Counted from the stretch's first letter, positions 26,507 through 35,344 are shown. The stretch is DNA of 64,000 nt from Lederbergia graminis (GCF_042655485.1 NZ_JBHSMC010000020.1:62001-126000); one strand, 5' to 3'. Notes: generated from the sequence alone by a model not told the origin. Program-made: numbers and translations.

Positions 26507-26621
26507 AATAACTGGATTGTACTGAAACGTCCCTTCTAAAATGTTAAAGTATCTTTCGCGAAATACTAGCCTCATTGATATGATGAACAAGAATTATCAA
26601 TCGACCTAACATTAATAAAAT

Positions 26622-26653
26622 TTGCTCGTAAACACTTTGAGGCTTACGAGCAA
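26622..26653. terminator. Bidirectional hairpin between sirtuin and lipoprotein genes
   Basis: A perfect 10-base-pair stem TTGCTCGTAA/TTACGAGCAA between convergent genes; the flanking T-runs are weak. Confidence 0.6.
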
Positions 26654-26722
26654 GTAATTAAATTATAACGTGTTCAAGTTGAAATTTTTAAATTATCACA
26701 CGATAAAGAGTTCATTTATCTG

Positions 26723-27304
26723 TTATTCTTTGGTTTCAACTATTCTTTCAAATAGCTTTTCATCATTCACACTAAAATTATATAATCTTACAGGTTTACC
26801 AGGAAACTGAATTTCAAATCCGATTACCGCATCTACAGTTGCACCTGGCTTTATATCAGCATCTCCCATTTTGACCAAATCTGGTTTGTAATCATCAGGG
26901 AATCGACCATTTGCCCCAGTTAATGTTTCAACAGTAACATCTGTTTCTTGCTCTGCGAATAATCCCATAGACATCCAAGGACTTTTAGGTTTATCAGTGT
27001 TATTAGTAAATGCTAGTTCTACTGCTAAAATCTGAACATCTCCAAATTTGTCTGTGATTTGTTCAATCTCTTTTATTTCATATACATACTTTCCATTGTC
27101 AAAACCAGTATCACTTACTCCCTGTCCTTTAGCATCTTCTTCAACATTATTTTCCTGTTCTTTGGACTCTTCTTGATTATTACTATTTTCTTCTACATCG
27201 TTTTGTTCATTAACATTATTGCTGGTATCATTTGAATCATCATTTCCACATGCTACTAACAGACTCAATAACAAAGTACTCATTAGAAAGAATAACTTTT
27301 TCAT
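26723..27304 (-). CDS. Lipoprotein with DUF4352/DUF5067-like domain
   Basis: 193 residues from ATG 27304 (GGAGG nine bases upstream; an upstream in-frame start at 27328 lacks one). A signal peptide of about 18 residues ends in the lipobox LVAC. An Asn/Asp/Glu-rich linker (20-60) follows, then a beta-sandwich-like domain (about 70-190) with VQILAVELAFTNNTDKPKSP, typical of the telokin-like DUF4352/DUF5067 families. It would be anchored to the outer face of the membrane. Ligand unknown. Single gene, convergent with the sirtuin gene. Confidence 0.82.
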   Translation of the reverse strand: MKKLFFLMSTLLLSLLVACGNDDSNDTSNNVNEQNDVEENSNNQEESKEQENNVEEDAKGQGVSDTGFDNGKYVYEIKEIEQITDKFGDVQILAVELAFTNNTDKPKSPWMSMGLFAEQETDVTVETLTGANGRFPDDYKPDLVKMGDADIKPGATVDAVIGFEIQFPGKPVRLYNFSVNDEKLFERIVETKE

Positions 27305-27481
27305 TATTAGCCTCCTTAAACTGTACAATAATTAATGGTATGACCTTTAATATGTACAACCTGAAAGCTATTATTACAAAATTACCAAAATGAAAGAACA
27401 ACGCACACTTTCTTACAACATAATGCTCTCATACCTGGGGAATATAATATGCAAATCAATTAGAAAGTGAGGAGGTTCTTT

Positions 27482-28393
27482 TTGTTTTGCAGCGAATGTG
27501 GATATAAGATAGAAGACCAGTCCAAGTACTGCTCTAATTGTGGTTACAAAGTGAGAGAATTTGAAGCGCTCAAGCCTCATCATTATTCTAATTACACTAA
27601 AGAAATTTCCAATAATGCTACCATTACCAAAACAGAACTTGGCCACTTTCTTAACAACGATAAGGATTACTATTTTAAAAAATGGAAAATAAATCAAAAT
27701 AGTAAGGTACCACTAATTAGTTGGAACTTATTTGCTGCATTTTTTGGATCGTTATGGTTAGGTTATCGAAAAATGTATTTGTATGTTGTAATAATGTCCG
27801 TGATTCCAATTCTGGCTCAGGTAGTTTTCTACGTTAACGGAAAGATTTACTATGGTGAAATGGATCCATTGCACATCATTTTTAGAATTATTTCCTTTTT
27901 TATCTTAGGAATAATAGGGAACAAGTTGTATTTTATTCATGCTACAAACAAAATATTAAAACTAAAAAATAAAAAACAATCCATTAATAGTGTTGATTTA
28001 CAATTTACCGGCGGAAAAAGTCTAAAAGGCATCCTTTATGCAATATTAATTACTTTTGGACTCAACTTTTTAGCTTTTATCATATTTCCTTATTATGCAG
28101 CCGATCCAGTAGATTTTATTAAGAATAGCTATTTTACTGCCCATGATCAAAGAACAATTGGAGAACAGCTGGATAAAAATTTTCTTGATACTGAATGGGA
28201 TTTCTTTAAGACTGAACAGGAGAATATTATTGTTGAGTTTAACGGAAGAATCCCTCATAACAATAAAGAAGTAATGGTCCAGTTTGAATTATTTTATGAG
28301 AGTCATCAATTTAACGTAGTTTTCATTTCAGTTAGCGGACAACCACTAAATCGATGGGAATATTTTTATGAATATATAAATAGTAAGAAGTAG
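27482..28393 (+). CDS. Zinc-ribbon multi-pass membrane protein (DUF2628-like)
   Basis: 303 residues. An N-terminal zinc ribbon (CSECGYKIEDQSKYCSNCGY) is followed by a soluble linker, then about four membrane helices (residues 85-215, including LFAAFFGSLWLGYRKMYLYV), then a C-terminal extracytoplasmic domain. The start is TTG 27482: GAGGAGG at 27469-27475 lies six bases upstream, whereas the upstream GTG at 27467 overlaps that site. The WNLFAAFFGSLWLGYRKMY block resembles the DUF2628 family. Function unknown. Confidence 0.78.
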   Translation: MFCSECGYKIEDQSKYCSNCGYKVREFEALKPHHYSNYTKEISNNATITKTELGHFLNNDKDYYFKKWKINQNSKVPLISWNLFAAFFGSLWLGYRKMYLYVVIMSVIPILAQVVFYVNGKIYYGEMDPLHIIFRIISFFILGIIGNKLYFIHATNKILKLKNKKQSINSVDLQFTGGKSLKGILYAILITFGLNFLAFIIFPYYAADPVDFIKNSYFTAHDQRTIGEQLDKNFLDTEWDFFKTEQENIIVEFNGRIPHNNKEVMVQFELFYESHQFNVVFISVSGQPLNRWEYFYEYINSKK

Positions 28394-28466
28394 TCAGTAG
28401 TCATAGGAGATGACGTACAAACTACCTTCACCTTAATCCCTATCGCATTTAGAGATTGGTTCATGT

Positions 28467-28654
28467 TTATGCATAGGAATCACCATCATTATTCAAAGGT
28501 ACAATATCACCATTTGGATATTCCTTTACCAACTTACCATTTTTCTCATACACGATACTTTTGCATCAATTCTTGCTCGTTCACCTGTCATCTTAATCCA
28601 TTTATCTGCCCAAGCAAATTTTCTCTTTGGTGCATTTTCTCTTTCTTCTAACAT
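28467..28654 (-). pseudogene. Frameshifted small gene
   Basis: A strong ribosome binding site (AAGGTGGTG) and ATG 28654 open a frame beginning MLEERENAPKRKFAWADKW. A frameshift near 28558 is needed to continue into IVYEKNGKLVKEYPNGDIV and stop at 28467. Read as one protein it is about 62 residues, with a DNA/RNA-binding-like basic N-terminus. I do not recognise the family. The frameshift could also be a sequencing error. Confidence 0.5.
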
Positions 28655-28862
28655 AAGTAACACCACCTTATTATAAAAATTATATCAGATTACAGTCGCA
28701 ACAACATCTCGGGTAAGGCAGTTTATTTTCTTTTAATATATATTTGTATTGAAAATTTATAATGTCGTTTTAATGGAGTCAACATCCTAAGTATATAAAA
28801 AAAGGCTTGTATCTTCCCTTTACAATATGTTACATTGTATTGAACTATATGAGGTGAGAATT

Positions 28863-28922
28863 ATGCTTTCTTTAGCAGATACAATTATATCGCTCTCACA
28901 ACTACATCATCATATTCACTAG
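28863..28922 (+). CDS. Histidine-rich leader peptide of the hisS-like gene
   Basis: A 19-codon frame, MLSLADTIISLSQLHHHIH, behind GAGGTGAG. Four of the last five sense codons are His (CAT CAT CAT ATT CAC) and the stop codon begins the first hairpin of an attenuator. A downstream histidyl-tRNA synthetase gene makes the purpose clear: ribosome stalling at His codons when charged tRNA-His is scarce. Confidence 0.85.
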   Translation: MLSLADTIISLSQLHHHIH

Positions 28923-29024
28923 CCGTGCTATTAGATTTTTTAAAAAATCATTAATAGGATGGCTATTTATCATTAAACCGTATTTGATTAAGTTTTTTTC
29001 ACTTAATTCAAGTGCGGTTTTTTA
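28921..29024 (+). promoter_or_regulatory. Transcription attenuator (pause hairpin, antiterminator, terminator)
   Basis: Hairpin 1 (28921-28964) pairs AGCC/GGCT, CTATTA/TAATAG and GATTTT/AAAATC. The terminator (28975-29020) pairs AAACCG/CGGTTT plus TTTGATTAAGT with ACTTAATTCAAG (one bulge) and is followed by TTTTTT. The 3' arm of hairpin 1 (28946-28958) can instead pair with the 5' arm of the terminator (28978-28989) through AATCA/TGATT, AATA/TATT and GG/CC, forming an antiterminator. A ribosome stalled on the His codons would cover the 5' arm of hairpin 1 and favour read-through. Confidence 0.82.
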
Positions 29025-29052
29025 TTTTTATTTACATATGGAGGAATGGAAA

Positions 29053-30336
29053 ATGAGAAAAATGAATTATCAAAATGTAAAAGGTACTCAAGATTACTTA
29101 CCGAATGAAGAAGTTGTAAGAAGAGACATTAAAAGAACGATAGTAGATGTATTCATTCAATACGGTTATAAACCACTAGAAACACCGATTCTAAATTATA
29201 CTGAATTACTTGCTTCGAAGTACGGTGGTGGAGCTGAAATATTAGAAGAAATGTACACATTAACGGATAGAGGTGAAAGAGACTTAGCATTGCGCTATGA
29301 TCTTACTATTCCGTTTGCAAAAGTGGTTGCGATGAATCCAACACTTAAAATGCCTTTCAAGCGATATGAAATCGGCAAAGTTTTCAGAGATGGACCAATT
29401 AAAACAGGAAGACTTCGAGAATTTACTCAATGTGATGTTGATATCGTAGGTGTAGAATCACAATTAGCTGAGGCTGAATTAATGTTGATGGCTTTTGATG
29501 CATTTAAAAAGCTTCAATTACAGGTGACTATCCAATACAACAATCGCAAATTACTTACTGGGATGCTCCGTGTATTTGGGACAGAATCAGAGAAGATAAA
29601 TAAAGTAGTTTTAATTCTTGATAAACTAGAAAAAGTTGGTAAAGACGCGGTCTTATCTGAGCTTAATGATCAAGGTTTATCAAATGCAACATTAATGTTA
29701 ATCGAACATTTTTTAACAGATGATGATAACTCAAGTCTCTCCTATTTCAATTCATATGCAGAGAAAAATGAAGAAGTAAGACAGGGTTTACATGAATTAC
29801 GTGAACTTGAATCATATTTGGAATTTCTAAATATTAAGGAGCAGTGTGTATTTAATCCTTTCTTAGCAAGAGGATTAGAGATATACACGGGTACCATTTA
29901 TGAAATATTCTTATCCGATCAATCTATTAAATCCAGTATCGGTAGTGGTGGGAGATATGATAATGCAATTGGTGGTCTGATTGGTAATAATGAAAACATT
30001 TCAACAGTAGGAATATCATTTGGCTTGGATGTAATTTTTACCGCAATCAGTTCATCCAAGGAAGAAATATATGAGAACCACAATGTAGATTATTATGTAG
30101 TTCCATTAGGTACACAAAAAGAAGCATTATTAGTAGCAAATGATTTAAGAAATAAAGGCTATAAAGTTGAATATGAAATGAGTAATAAGAAATTATCAAA
30201 AGCGCTTGATAAAGCAAACAAAGAGAAGATTCGCAACGTTGTAATCATTGGAGAGAATGAAGTGAAAAATGAACAATTTAAAGTGAAAGATATGTTTTCT
30301 GGAGAAGAAAGAATGGAATCATTTCAGTATAAATAA
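29053..30336 (+). CDS. hisS: Histidyl-tRNA synthetase (divergent second-type HisRS)
   Basis: 427 residues from ATG 29053 (GGAGG at 29040-29044, within the attenuated transcript). Class II synthetase: motif 2 RYEIGKVFRDGPIKTGRLRE near residues 97-116, the HisRS signature LARGLEIYTGTIYE near 273-286, motif 3 GSGGRYDNAIGG near 300 and STVGISFGLDVI near 319. The C-terminal 90 residues form the anticodon-binding domain, so it is a full synthetase and not the shorter HisZ. It makes His-tRNA. Chromosomal hisS in Bacilli normally sits beside aspS, so this is probably an additional copy. The His leader suggests it is a back-up induced by histidyl-tRNA shortage. Confidence 0.9.
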   Translation: MRKMNYQNVKGTQDYLPNEEVVRRDIKRTIVDVFIQYGYKPLETPILNYTELLASKYGGGAEILEEMYTLTDRGERDLALRYDLTIPFAKVVAMNPTLKMPFKRYEIGKVFRDGPIKTGRLREFTQCDVDIVGVESQLAEAELMLMAFDAFKKLQLQVTIQYNNRKLLTGMLRVFGTESEKINKVVLILDKLEKVGKDAVLSELNDQGLSNATLMLIEHFLTDDDNSSLSYFNSYAEKNEEVRQGLHELRELESYLEFLNIKEQCVFNPFLARGLEIYTGTIYEIFLSDQSIKSSIGSGGRYDNAIGGLIGNNENISTVGISFGLDVIFTAISSSKEEIYENHNVDYYVVPLGTQKEALLVANDLRNKGYKVEYEMSNKKLSKALDKANKEKIRNVVIIGENEVKNEQFKVKDMFSGEERMESFQYK

Positions 30337-30360
30337 GTTTTAAAATGGCTCTGTTATGAA

Positions 30361-30390
30361 AAAAATCAGAACTTCGATGTTCTGATTTTT
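30361..30390 (+). terminator. Terminator after hisS-like gene
   Basis: A 12-base-pair stem AAAAATCAGAAC/GTTCTGATTTTT with a T-run, 22 bases after the stop codon. Confidence 0.92.
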
Positions 30391-30471
30391 TTTATGTCTT
30401 CTTCAACTAAAGCACACTATAGTTAAAGAAAAGTTCAAACTAATAACTTGTAATAACGATATTCATTCCCG

Positions 30472-30909
30472 TTAAAATTTTTCACCTGTCAAGATTTCAA
30501 ATATAATTTCAGAAGATGCTTTAGATAAAGTTCCATAATTTGCTTGTCCTTGAGTTATAAGTTCCAATCTTTCATATTCTTCATTTATCCAAACACTGTG
30601 TTCGTAAGAATTCAAAGTGAAACTATAATCTGGGGGAAGTATATCTACATAGACATTCCATTTCCAGTCCGCATTTCCCAAAGCCTCTATAACTTTTTTT
30701 ACTTCTTCACTATCATTTATTTCATTAACTATTTCGTAATCACCATCGAAGTTTTTTTGTTTTACAATTACGGGATTACCGTCCCATGAAGTGCTAAAAA
30801 CATTGCCTTTTGTTGCATTGTTTTTTTCGTGATTACTAATTGATACATCTTGACTGCATCCAACTAAACTAAGTCCAATTGCGAGAATTAAAACAAACAG
30901 CCCTTTCAT
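30472..30909 (-). CDS. YhfM-like lipoprotein (paralogue 1)
   Basis: 145 residues from ATG 30909 (GAGGTG six bases upstream). Signal peptide with lipobox LVGC (Cys at about residue 18). The C-terminal domain contains VKKVIEALGNADWKWNVYVD, ILPPDY and IFEILTGEKF, matching the YhfM-type domain of Bacillus lipoproteins. A homologue with the same PxDY and FEILTGEK blocks lies at 36140-36568. Surface-anchored, function unknown. Confidence 0.75.
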   Translation of the reverse strand: MKGLFVLILAIGLSLVGCSQDVSISNHEKNNATKGNVFSTSWDGNPVIVKQKNFDGDYEIVNEINDSEEVKKVIEALGNADWKWNVYVDILPPDYSFTLNSYEHSVWINEEYERLELITQGQANYGTLSKASSEIIFEILTGEKF

Positions 30910-31122
30910 CAAATTCACCTCAATTATAAGACGGATTGACTAACAGGATTGTTACAATTCTTTGTTTAACTATTCTGCACCCGCAATAGATCGGTTCCAG
31001 TCAATCTTGATACAGTCATACCTCGATTAAATATTCGCGTAATCGATGTTTCTCTGCTGGATTAGTTTTTGAATAGCTTTAAGAATTTCAGTCGCTCTCA
31101 CAATCATCACCAACTCAAATAT

Positions 31123-31156
31123 AAAAAGACCGACTTCATTATGTCGGTCCACTTTT
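31123..31156. terminator. Terminator after the GIY-YIG gene
   Basis: Stem GACCGAC/GTCGGTC flanked by A-run and T-run, so it can work in both directions; the minus-strand GIY-YIG gene stops six bases before it. Confidence 0.8.
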
Positions 31157-31161
31157 TCTCT

Positions 31162-31536
31162 TTATTTATAAAAAACCTTCTCCACATTATACTTCGCTTT
31201 ACGTTCGTTAATAATATACGTTTCGTAAATTTCGCGTTCCATTGGGTCTTCTACTACGCAAACTTGGATTTTGTAGACTTCGTTTCTGTGGTTTTTCATT
31301 GGTGAAACATTGTCTTCAAAATGTTTTTTGATTCTTTGGCGGATTTTGCGTGCTTTTCCAACAAAGAGCAGCTCGTCGTTTTTATTAAAAAACAAGAAGA
31401 TGCCACCTTTGTCTCGTGGTATTTTGTGAAAATCAATGAAGCCATAAATATCTTTGATTTCGACTTCATTTTCTTTCGGTGTTTGTTTCCTTTGTGTGAT
31501 GGTTATATCTGGTGTTGGTATCGTAATTTTTATCAT
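31162..31536 (-). CDS. GIY-YIG nuclease-domain protein
   Basis: 124 residues from ATG 31536 (AAGGAC upstream; the longer frame to 31587 lacks a site). A single GIY-YIG fold: GGIFLFFNKNDELLFVGKAR (the GIY and YIG strands read GIF and FVG), then an Arg-containing helix RQRIKKHF, a Glu in YETYIINE, and KAKYN at the end, as in the UvrC N-terminus. No other domain. Stand-alone GIY-YIG proteins may act in DNA repair or processing; substrate unknown. Confidence 0.8.
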   Translation of the reverse strand: MIKITIPTPDITITQRKQTPKENEVEIKDIYGFIDFHKIPRDKGGIFLFFNKNDELLFVGKARKIRQRIKKHFEDNVSPMKNHRNEVYKIQVCVVEDPMEREIYETYIINERKAKYNVEKVFYK

Positions 31537-31605
31537 GCTTGTCCACGTCCTTTTTTGTATAGAGATACATGCTATCATATGTAGCAATAAAATGCGATTT
31601 AACAG

Positions 31606-32211
31606 TTAATTCGCTTCCTGGCTCCTATTTTCTACTTTCTCTACTAGTGTAAATAAAAAGCGATAAATTAACCGATACGCTTCCTCTAATGACATTTCCG
31701 CTTGGAACCCGTCCACATAATCCAATGGGAAATTCAAGTCCCATACGCCATCATTTTGATTAAACATCAGTTCAAATCTCACTTCGTCACCTTGTAATTC
31801 ACTGCGCAAGTTTTCTTTAAGTGTAGCGTCAAACTTCTTCTGCAACTTCAATCCTACCATGACGTCATACGTTCCAAATACATCATTCACTTCAAACGTA
31901 ATCCCATCGACGCCGATGACTTCCAACCAGTTCGATTCTAAGTAGAGAAATTCATTTTTATGTTTTTGCAGGTAGTCAATTGGCTGTTGTAAAAATGCGA
32001 ATGATTCTTCCGAAAGTGTTTCTTCTGTTTCTTTATCACATCTCTCTATGTAAGCATCTTGAAAACGAGTAGTCGGATCTTTTTCGATTAATGTCACGTC
32101 ATTTGCAAGACCTTGTTTCTCGATATATGCTTTTTCCTCTGCATATACTTCCAGCTCTTTTCCTTCATTCACTTGTTTTGAAATGTATTGTTGTATTTGT
32201 TTTTGCAACAA
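31606..32211 (-). CDS. Conserved hypothetical protein downstream of DEAD-box helicase gene
   Basis: 201 residues, acidic, soluble, with no motif I can name. The N-terminus is helical (KQIQQYISKQVNEGKELEVY); the centre has strands around WLEVIGVDGITFEVNDVFGT. It lies 17 bases downstream of the DEAD-box helicase gene on the same strand, with a GGAGGAGAAC ribosome binding site, so it is co-transcribed. I do not assign a function. Confidence 0.65.
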   Translation of the reverse strand: MLQKQIQQYISKQVNEGKELEVYAEEKAYIEKQGLANDVTLIEKDPTTRFQDAYIERCDKETEETLSEESFAFLQQPIDYLQKHKNEFLYLESNWLEVIGVDGITFEVNDVFGTYDVMVGLKLQKKFDATLKENLRSELQGDEVRFELMFNQNDGVWDLNFPLDYVDGFQAEMSLEEAYRLIYRFLFTLVEKVENRSQEAN

Positions 32212-32228
32212 AGTGTTCTCCTCCTTTT

Positions 32229-33503
32229 TTAGCGCGAACGTTTTTTATTTCTTGTTGGATTAGATCTTGGTCGGTTATATTTTTTACCTGTAATAGGTGT
32301 TGTGTGTTTGCGGTCTTCCGAGCGTTTTCCAGAATGCTTCTTCGTCCCCATTCTCTCATAATCCTCGCGATCAGGAATACTAACTCCTTTGATCACTTGT
32401 ATCTCCAATTTTTGCTGAATCCCTTTTTCAATCATTCGAAGGAAATCAAGATCCTTTGGAGCTACTAATGTATAGGCAACACCATCGCCACCAGCACGGC
32501 CTGTTCGTCCAATTCGGTGCACATAACTCTCCACATCTTGAGGTATATCATAGTTGTAGACATGTGTCACCCCTTTTACATCCAGTCCACGAGCAGCCAC
32601 GTCTGTCGCCACTAAAAACTGCGTCTTCGCTTCACGGAATCGTTTCATCGCTTTTTCACGTTTTGCTTGAGATAAATCACCATGCAACTCGTCAGAATTG
32701 TAGCCATTCAAAATCAACGCTTCGTGCAGTTTGCTGGCACGGAGTTTCGTACGACAAAAGATAATTGCTAAAAATGGCCGATGTTCGTCGAGCAAGCGGA
32801 ATAATGTTTGTTGTTTCCTGCGGTCCGTTGTTTCAATCACAACCTGTTTAATCACTTCCACCGTTACTTTTTTCGCTTTCACTTCAATGATCTCTGGCTC
32901 CACCAAGTATTTTTGAGCAAGCGTTGTAATTTCATGTGGCATCGTCGCAGAGAATAGCATTGTTTGCGGAGAAGAAAGTGCTTCATCAATAATTTTATTT
33001 ACCTCTGGAAGAAAGCCCATCAGTAACATTTGGTCCGCTTCATCGATTACGAACATTTTTACCGATAAAAGATCAATCGTTCCACGACGAATATGATCTA
33101 ATAAACGTCCAGGTGTGGCCACGACAATATGCTGTGCACCTCTTAGCTTTTTCAATTGGTGCTCGACATCTTGTCCACCGTACACCGCTAGTACATTTAT
33201 ACCCTCTACGTTCTCGATCATTCTCTTAATTTCTTTAGAGATTTGCTGCGCCAATTCTCTTGTTGGCGTTAAAATAAGGGCTTGTACATCCGAACTTTGC
33301 ACATCAATTTTCTCTAAAATAGGCAGCACAAAAGCCAACGTCTTTCCTGTCCCCGTTTGCGCTTTGGCAATGACATCCTTCCCCTCCAGAACGGCAGGAA
33401 TCGTCCGTTCTTGAATTGGGGTAGGAGTTACCATTCCTAATGACTTTAATGTATAGTTAATTTCTTTTCGAATACCAAGTTGTAAAAAATCAGGCAAGAT
33501 CAT
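32229..33503 (-). CDS. DEAD-box ATP-dependent RNA helicase
   Basis: 424 residues. All core motifs are present: Q-motif PTPIQ, AQTGTGKT, PTRELAQQ, TPGRLLDH, DEAD, SATMP, ATDVAARGLD and HRIGRTGRAG. The C-terminal 55 residues are a basic Arg/Lys/Ser tail (NRPRSNPTRNKKRSR), which suits RNA binding. Bacilli carry four or more such helicases for ribosome assembly and RNA decay; I cannot say which paralogue this is. Start ATG 33503 (GTG 33506 adjacent), with a weak AAGAGA site. Confidence 0.92.
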   Translation of the reverse strand: MILPDFLQLGIRKEINYTLKSLGMVTPTPIQERTIPAVLEGKDVIAKAQTGTGKTLAFVLPILEKIDVQSSDVQALILTPTRELAQQISKEIKRMIENVEGINVLAVYGGQDVEHQLKKLRGAQHIVVATPGRLLDHIRRGTIDLLSVKMFVIDEADQMLLMGFLPEVNKIIDEALSSPQTMLFSATMPHEITTLAQKYLVEPEIIEVKAKKVTVEVIKQVVIETTDRRKQQTLFRLLDEHRPFLAIIFCRTKLRASKLHEALILNGYNSDELHGDLSQAKREKAMKRFREAKTQFLVATDVAARGLDVKGVTHVYNYDIPQDVESYVHRIGRTGRAGGDGVAYTLVAPKDLDFLRMIEKGIQQKLEIQVIKGVSIPDREDYERMGTKKHSGKRSEDRKHTTPITGKKYNRPRSNPTRNKKRSR

Positions 33504-33664
33504 CACGTCTCTTTTCTTATATACCGTTTTAATTGTGTAAAGGCTTATTTACTATAGCATATTGGTTAGTATTTACAGAGTGATTTGGAATATTTATTTT
33601 GAAATTGAACTTAATGATTACTCATTATAACCATTTCACTTTTTCAACATATCCAAACACAAAA

Positions 33665-33693
33665 AAAGAACTTCCGTAAGTTTGAAGTTCTTT
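33665..33693 (-). terminator. Terminator overlapping the end of the DUF5946-like gene
   Basis: A 10-base-pair stem AAAGAACTTC/GAAGTTCTTT with a seven-base T-run in the minus direction; the stop codon of the gene lies inside the stem. Confidence 0.85.
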
Positions 33694-34141
33694 AAATGTT
33701 GATTTCTTTTCTTATTGTTTCTTTCCACAAATGGATGTTATGAATCGCATTACTTTCTCCACCACTATAAATATCTTCAATGGTCATGGTCCACCTTCTA
33801 AGTACACGATTTCTTTGCTTGCTAGGTAGTGGATTTGTTATTTTAGCAATATTGGAAACGAGTGCTTTATTTTTCTTCAGTATATAATCGATACTCCAAT
33901 GATTGTCATATGCATCTTTAAATAAGCTTATCATAGCCTCATATCCGTTCTTTGTGTAGTTGGATGGATGTTGAATCATATAACAAGAAACAAGCCAAAA
34001 ATGTAAATCGTATAATCTTGGATCGTTATGTTCCCACACTAAAGGAAATTGAAACATTTCGTAGCAGGTATATCCATCTTTTTCACTAGCTCCACATTCC
34101 ACGCATTTTCCAGACTCCATTACTGTATTATTATCAACCAT
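33692..34141 (-). CDS. DUF5946-like protein
   Basis: 149 residues from ATG 34141 (GGAGGG at 34152-34157; the upstream start at 34183 lacks a site). An N-terminal CVECGASEKDGYTCYE zinc-ribbon-like pair is followed by a helical domain with DPRLYDLHFWLVSCYMIQHP, which resembles the YxLHxxxVxxYxxQHP pattern I associate with DUF5946. Soluble, single gene. Function unknown. Confidence 0.6.
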   Translation of the reverse strand: MVDNNTVMESGKCVECGASEKDGYTCYEMFQFPLVWEHNDPRLYDLHFWLVSCYMIQHPSNYTKNGYEAMISLFKDAYDNHWSIDYILKKNKALVSNIAKITNPLPSKQRNRVLRRWTMTIEDIYSGGESNAIHNIHLWKETIRKEINI

Positions 34142-34284
34142 AGCCAACAAACCCTCCACTAAAATAAGTAAGTGAATTTTCATTTTAACCTTTTACGTTA
34201 CGTAAAGGTCAATAATTTTCATGTAGCCATTTTTAACTTGACCACATGCTTCCCATATAAAAGTTCCTTCCATCTACTATCCCT

Positions 34285-34728
34285 GTGAAAAACCAATTCC
34301 CAAAACGGAAATGGAAAGTAAGCTTGACATTTTTCCATATAACGTTACTAAACATAAAAAACGGAAAAATAAAAAAAGGATTTTTGCTCCACAATGACGA
34401 ATGTGCTAGGTTAAAAGAAATGGAGAGGATGGTTCATTTGTATCATCAGAACAGAATTGCTAAAGTAATATTCAACATGGGTATCATCGTTATTATTGCA
34501 GGTGCTGTAATCGGTTATATACTAGGAAGCCAGTCATATGAAACAGAATGGATTATCGTGTTACAATGGTGGATGACTGGCTTTTTATCTGGTCTGTTGT
34601 TTATCGGATTCTCTGAATTGATAGAAATACAATACAAAACTGCGATGAAGTTAGGTGTTAAACATCCGATTAGGTTTGAAAACGCTCTCGAAGAACAACC
34701 TATAAAAAATGATATAGATACTAATTGA
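34285..34728 (+). CDS. Two-helix membrane protein
   Basis: Up to 147 residues. Two hydrophobic helices, about 66-86 (FNMGIIVIIAGAVIGYILGS) and 96-114 (WIIVLQWWMTGFLSGLLFIG), precede a charged tail. The GTG at 34285 has no ribosome binding site. GGAGAGG at 34422-34428 suggests a shorter product starting around the TTG at 34438, and an upstream decayed N-terminus is possible. I do not recognise the family. Confidence 0.5.
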   Translation: MKNQFPKRKWKVSLTFFHITLLNIKNGKIKKGFLLHNDECARLKEMERMVHLYHQNRIAKVIFNMGIIVIIAGAVIGYILGSQSYETEWIIVLQWWMTGFLSGLLFIGFSELIEIQYKTAMKLGVKHPIRFENALEEQPIKNDIDTN

Positions 34729-34820
34729 TGAATTACGTCCGCCCCCTTGTGACTTTAGATCTGAGTCAGGGTGTCAGTTTGTTATCTTTGAAAATTAAAA
34801 TGCTTTTAATAGAAGGGTGA

Positions 34821-35003
34821 TGTAAAAATTTAAAAACTTTATTTTCAGGATTAGGAACTTTAGTAAAAATACAACCCGACGAGGTTAGTTTCCAAATAGA
34901 ACACCAAGCTGATTCTACTGCCACTACCCTACCCGATGTAGTAGCAGACTTTAACAAGCTATTAGCAAAACTTCAAGAAGCAGGGATAATGAAGAAGGAG
35001 TAG
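34821..35003 (+). pseudogene. Fragment of a phage head-fibre-like protein
   Basis: A 60-codon run with no start codon encodes SGLGTLVKIQPDEVSFQIEH and ends TLPDVVADFNKLLAKLQEAG followed by IMKKE. The ending (DVVADFNKLLAKLQEAG) has the look of C-termini of small phage head-fibre or major-capsid-associated proteins. It is flanked by ordinary genes, so it is a stranded relic. The family call is tentative. Confidence 0.45.
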
Positions 35004-35110
35004 TTCTGTCGCAATGGGTTTATATACTAGTGAAAGTCCTCCTCCCATCTATTTATCGAATATTCCCGCCTCTTTATTACATACTAAACAGTAATAAAGG
35101 GGTGATAATA

Positions 35111-35335
35111 ATGAGAAAAGATGAATCTATGAACTCAGCGAACGCAAACATTGAATTGAACGAAATCATGAATAGCGACAATAAAATCCCGTACAAAAAG
35201 GGTGCTAACACTACAGAAGAGGCGAATCTTGCCCTTCAAGAAGATTTTAATTCTACTAATAACCCAGAGGAAGTAGCGCCAACATACATTAGCAATGGTA
35301 CTCAAGCAACGAAAATCACTGGTGAAAATAATTAA
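35111..35335 (+). CDS. Small DUF4025/YozQ-like protein
   Basis: 74 residues from ATG 35111 (AAGGGGTG seven bases upstream). Hydrophilic, Asn-rich, no Cys. The ending NPEEVAPTYISNGTQ resembles the THEQVSDTYMEGT tail of Bacillus YozQ-type (DUF4025) proteins, which are found in spore formers. Followed by a terminator. The longer frame from 35030 contains this ribosome binding site and is not needed. Confidence 0.6.
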   Translation: MRKDESMNSANANIELNEIMNSDNKIPYKKGANTTEEANLALQEDFNSTNNPEEVAPTYISNGTQATKITGENN

Positions 35336-35344
35336 CCAATCAGC

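Noticed and set aside
28930..29030. T-box riboswitch for the hisS-like gene
   Set aside because: No T-box consensus (UGGNACCGCG-like bulge) is visible and the leader is too short. The His-codon leader explains the terminator better.
29053..30336. HisZ regulatory subunit
   Set aside because: The C-terminal anticodon-binding domain and HisRS signature are present, whereas HisZ lacks that domain, and no his operon genes are adjacent.
31019..31105. Short minus-strand frame with MIVRATEILKAIQKLIQQRN
   Set aside because: It has a plausible start but stops after 27 codons, has no clear ribosome binding site and no match I can name; could be a scrap of a decayed gene.
32091..33414. Several plus-strand frames inside the DEAD-box helicase gene
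   Set aside because: All are antisense readings of a well-supported gene with complete motifs.
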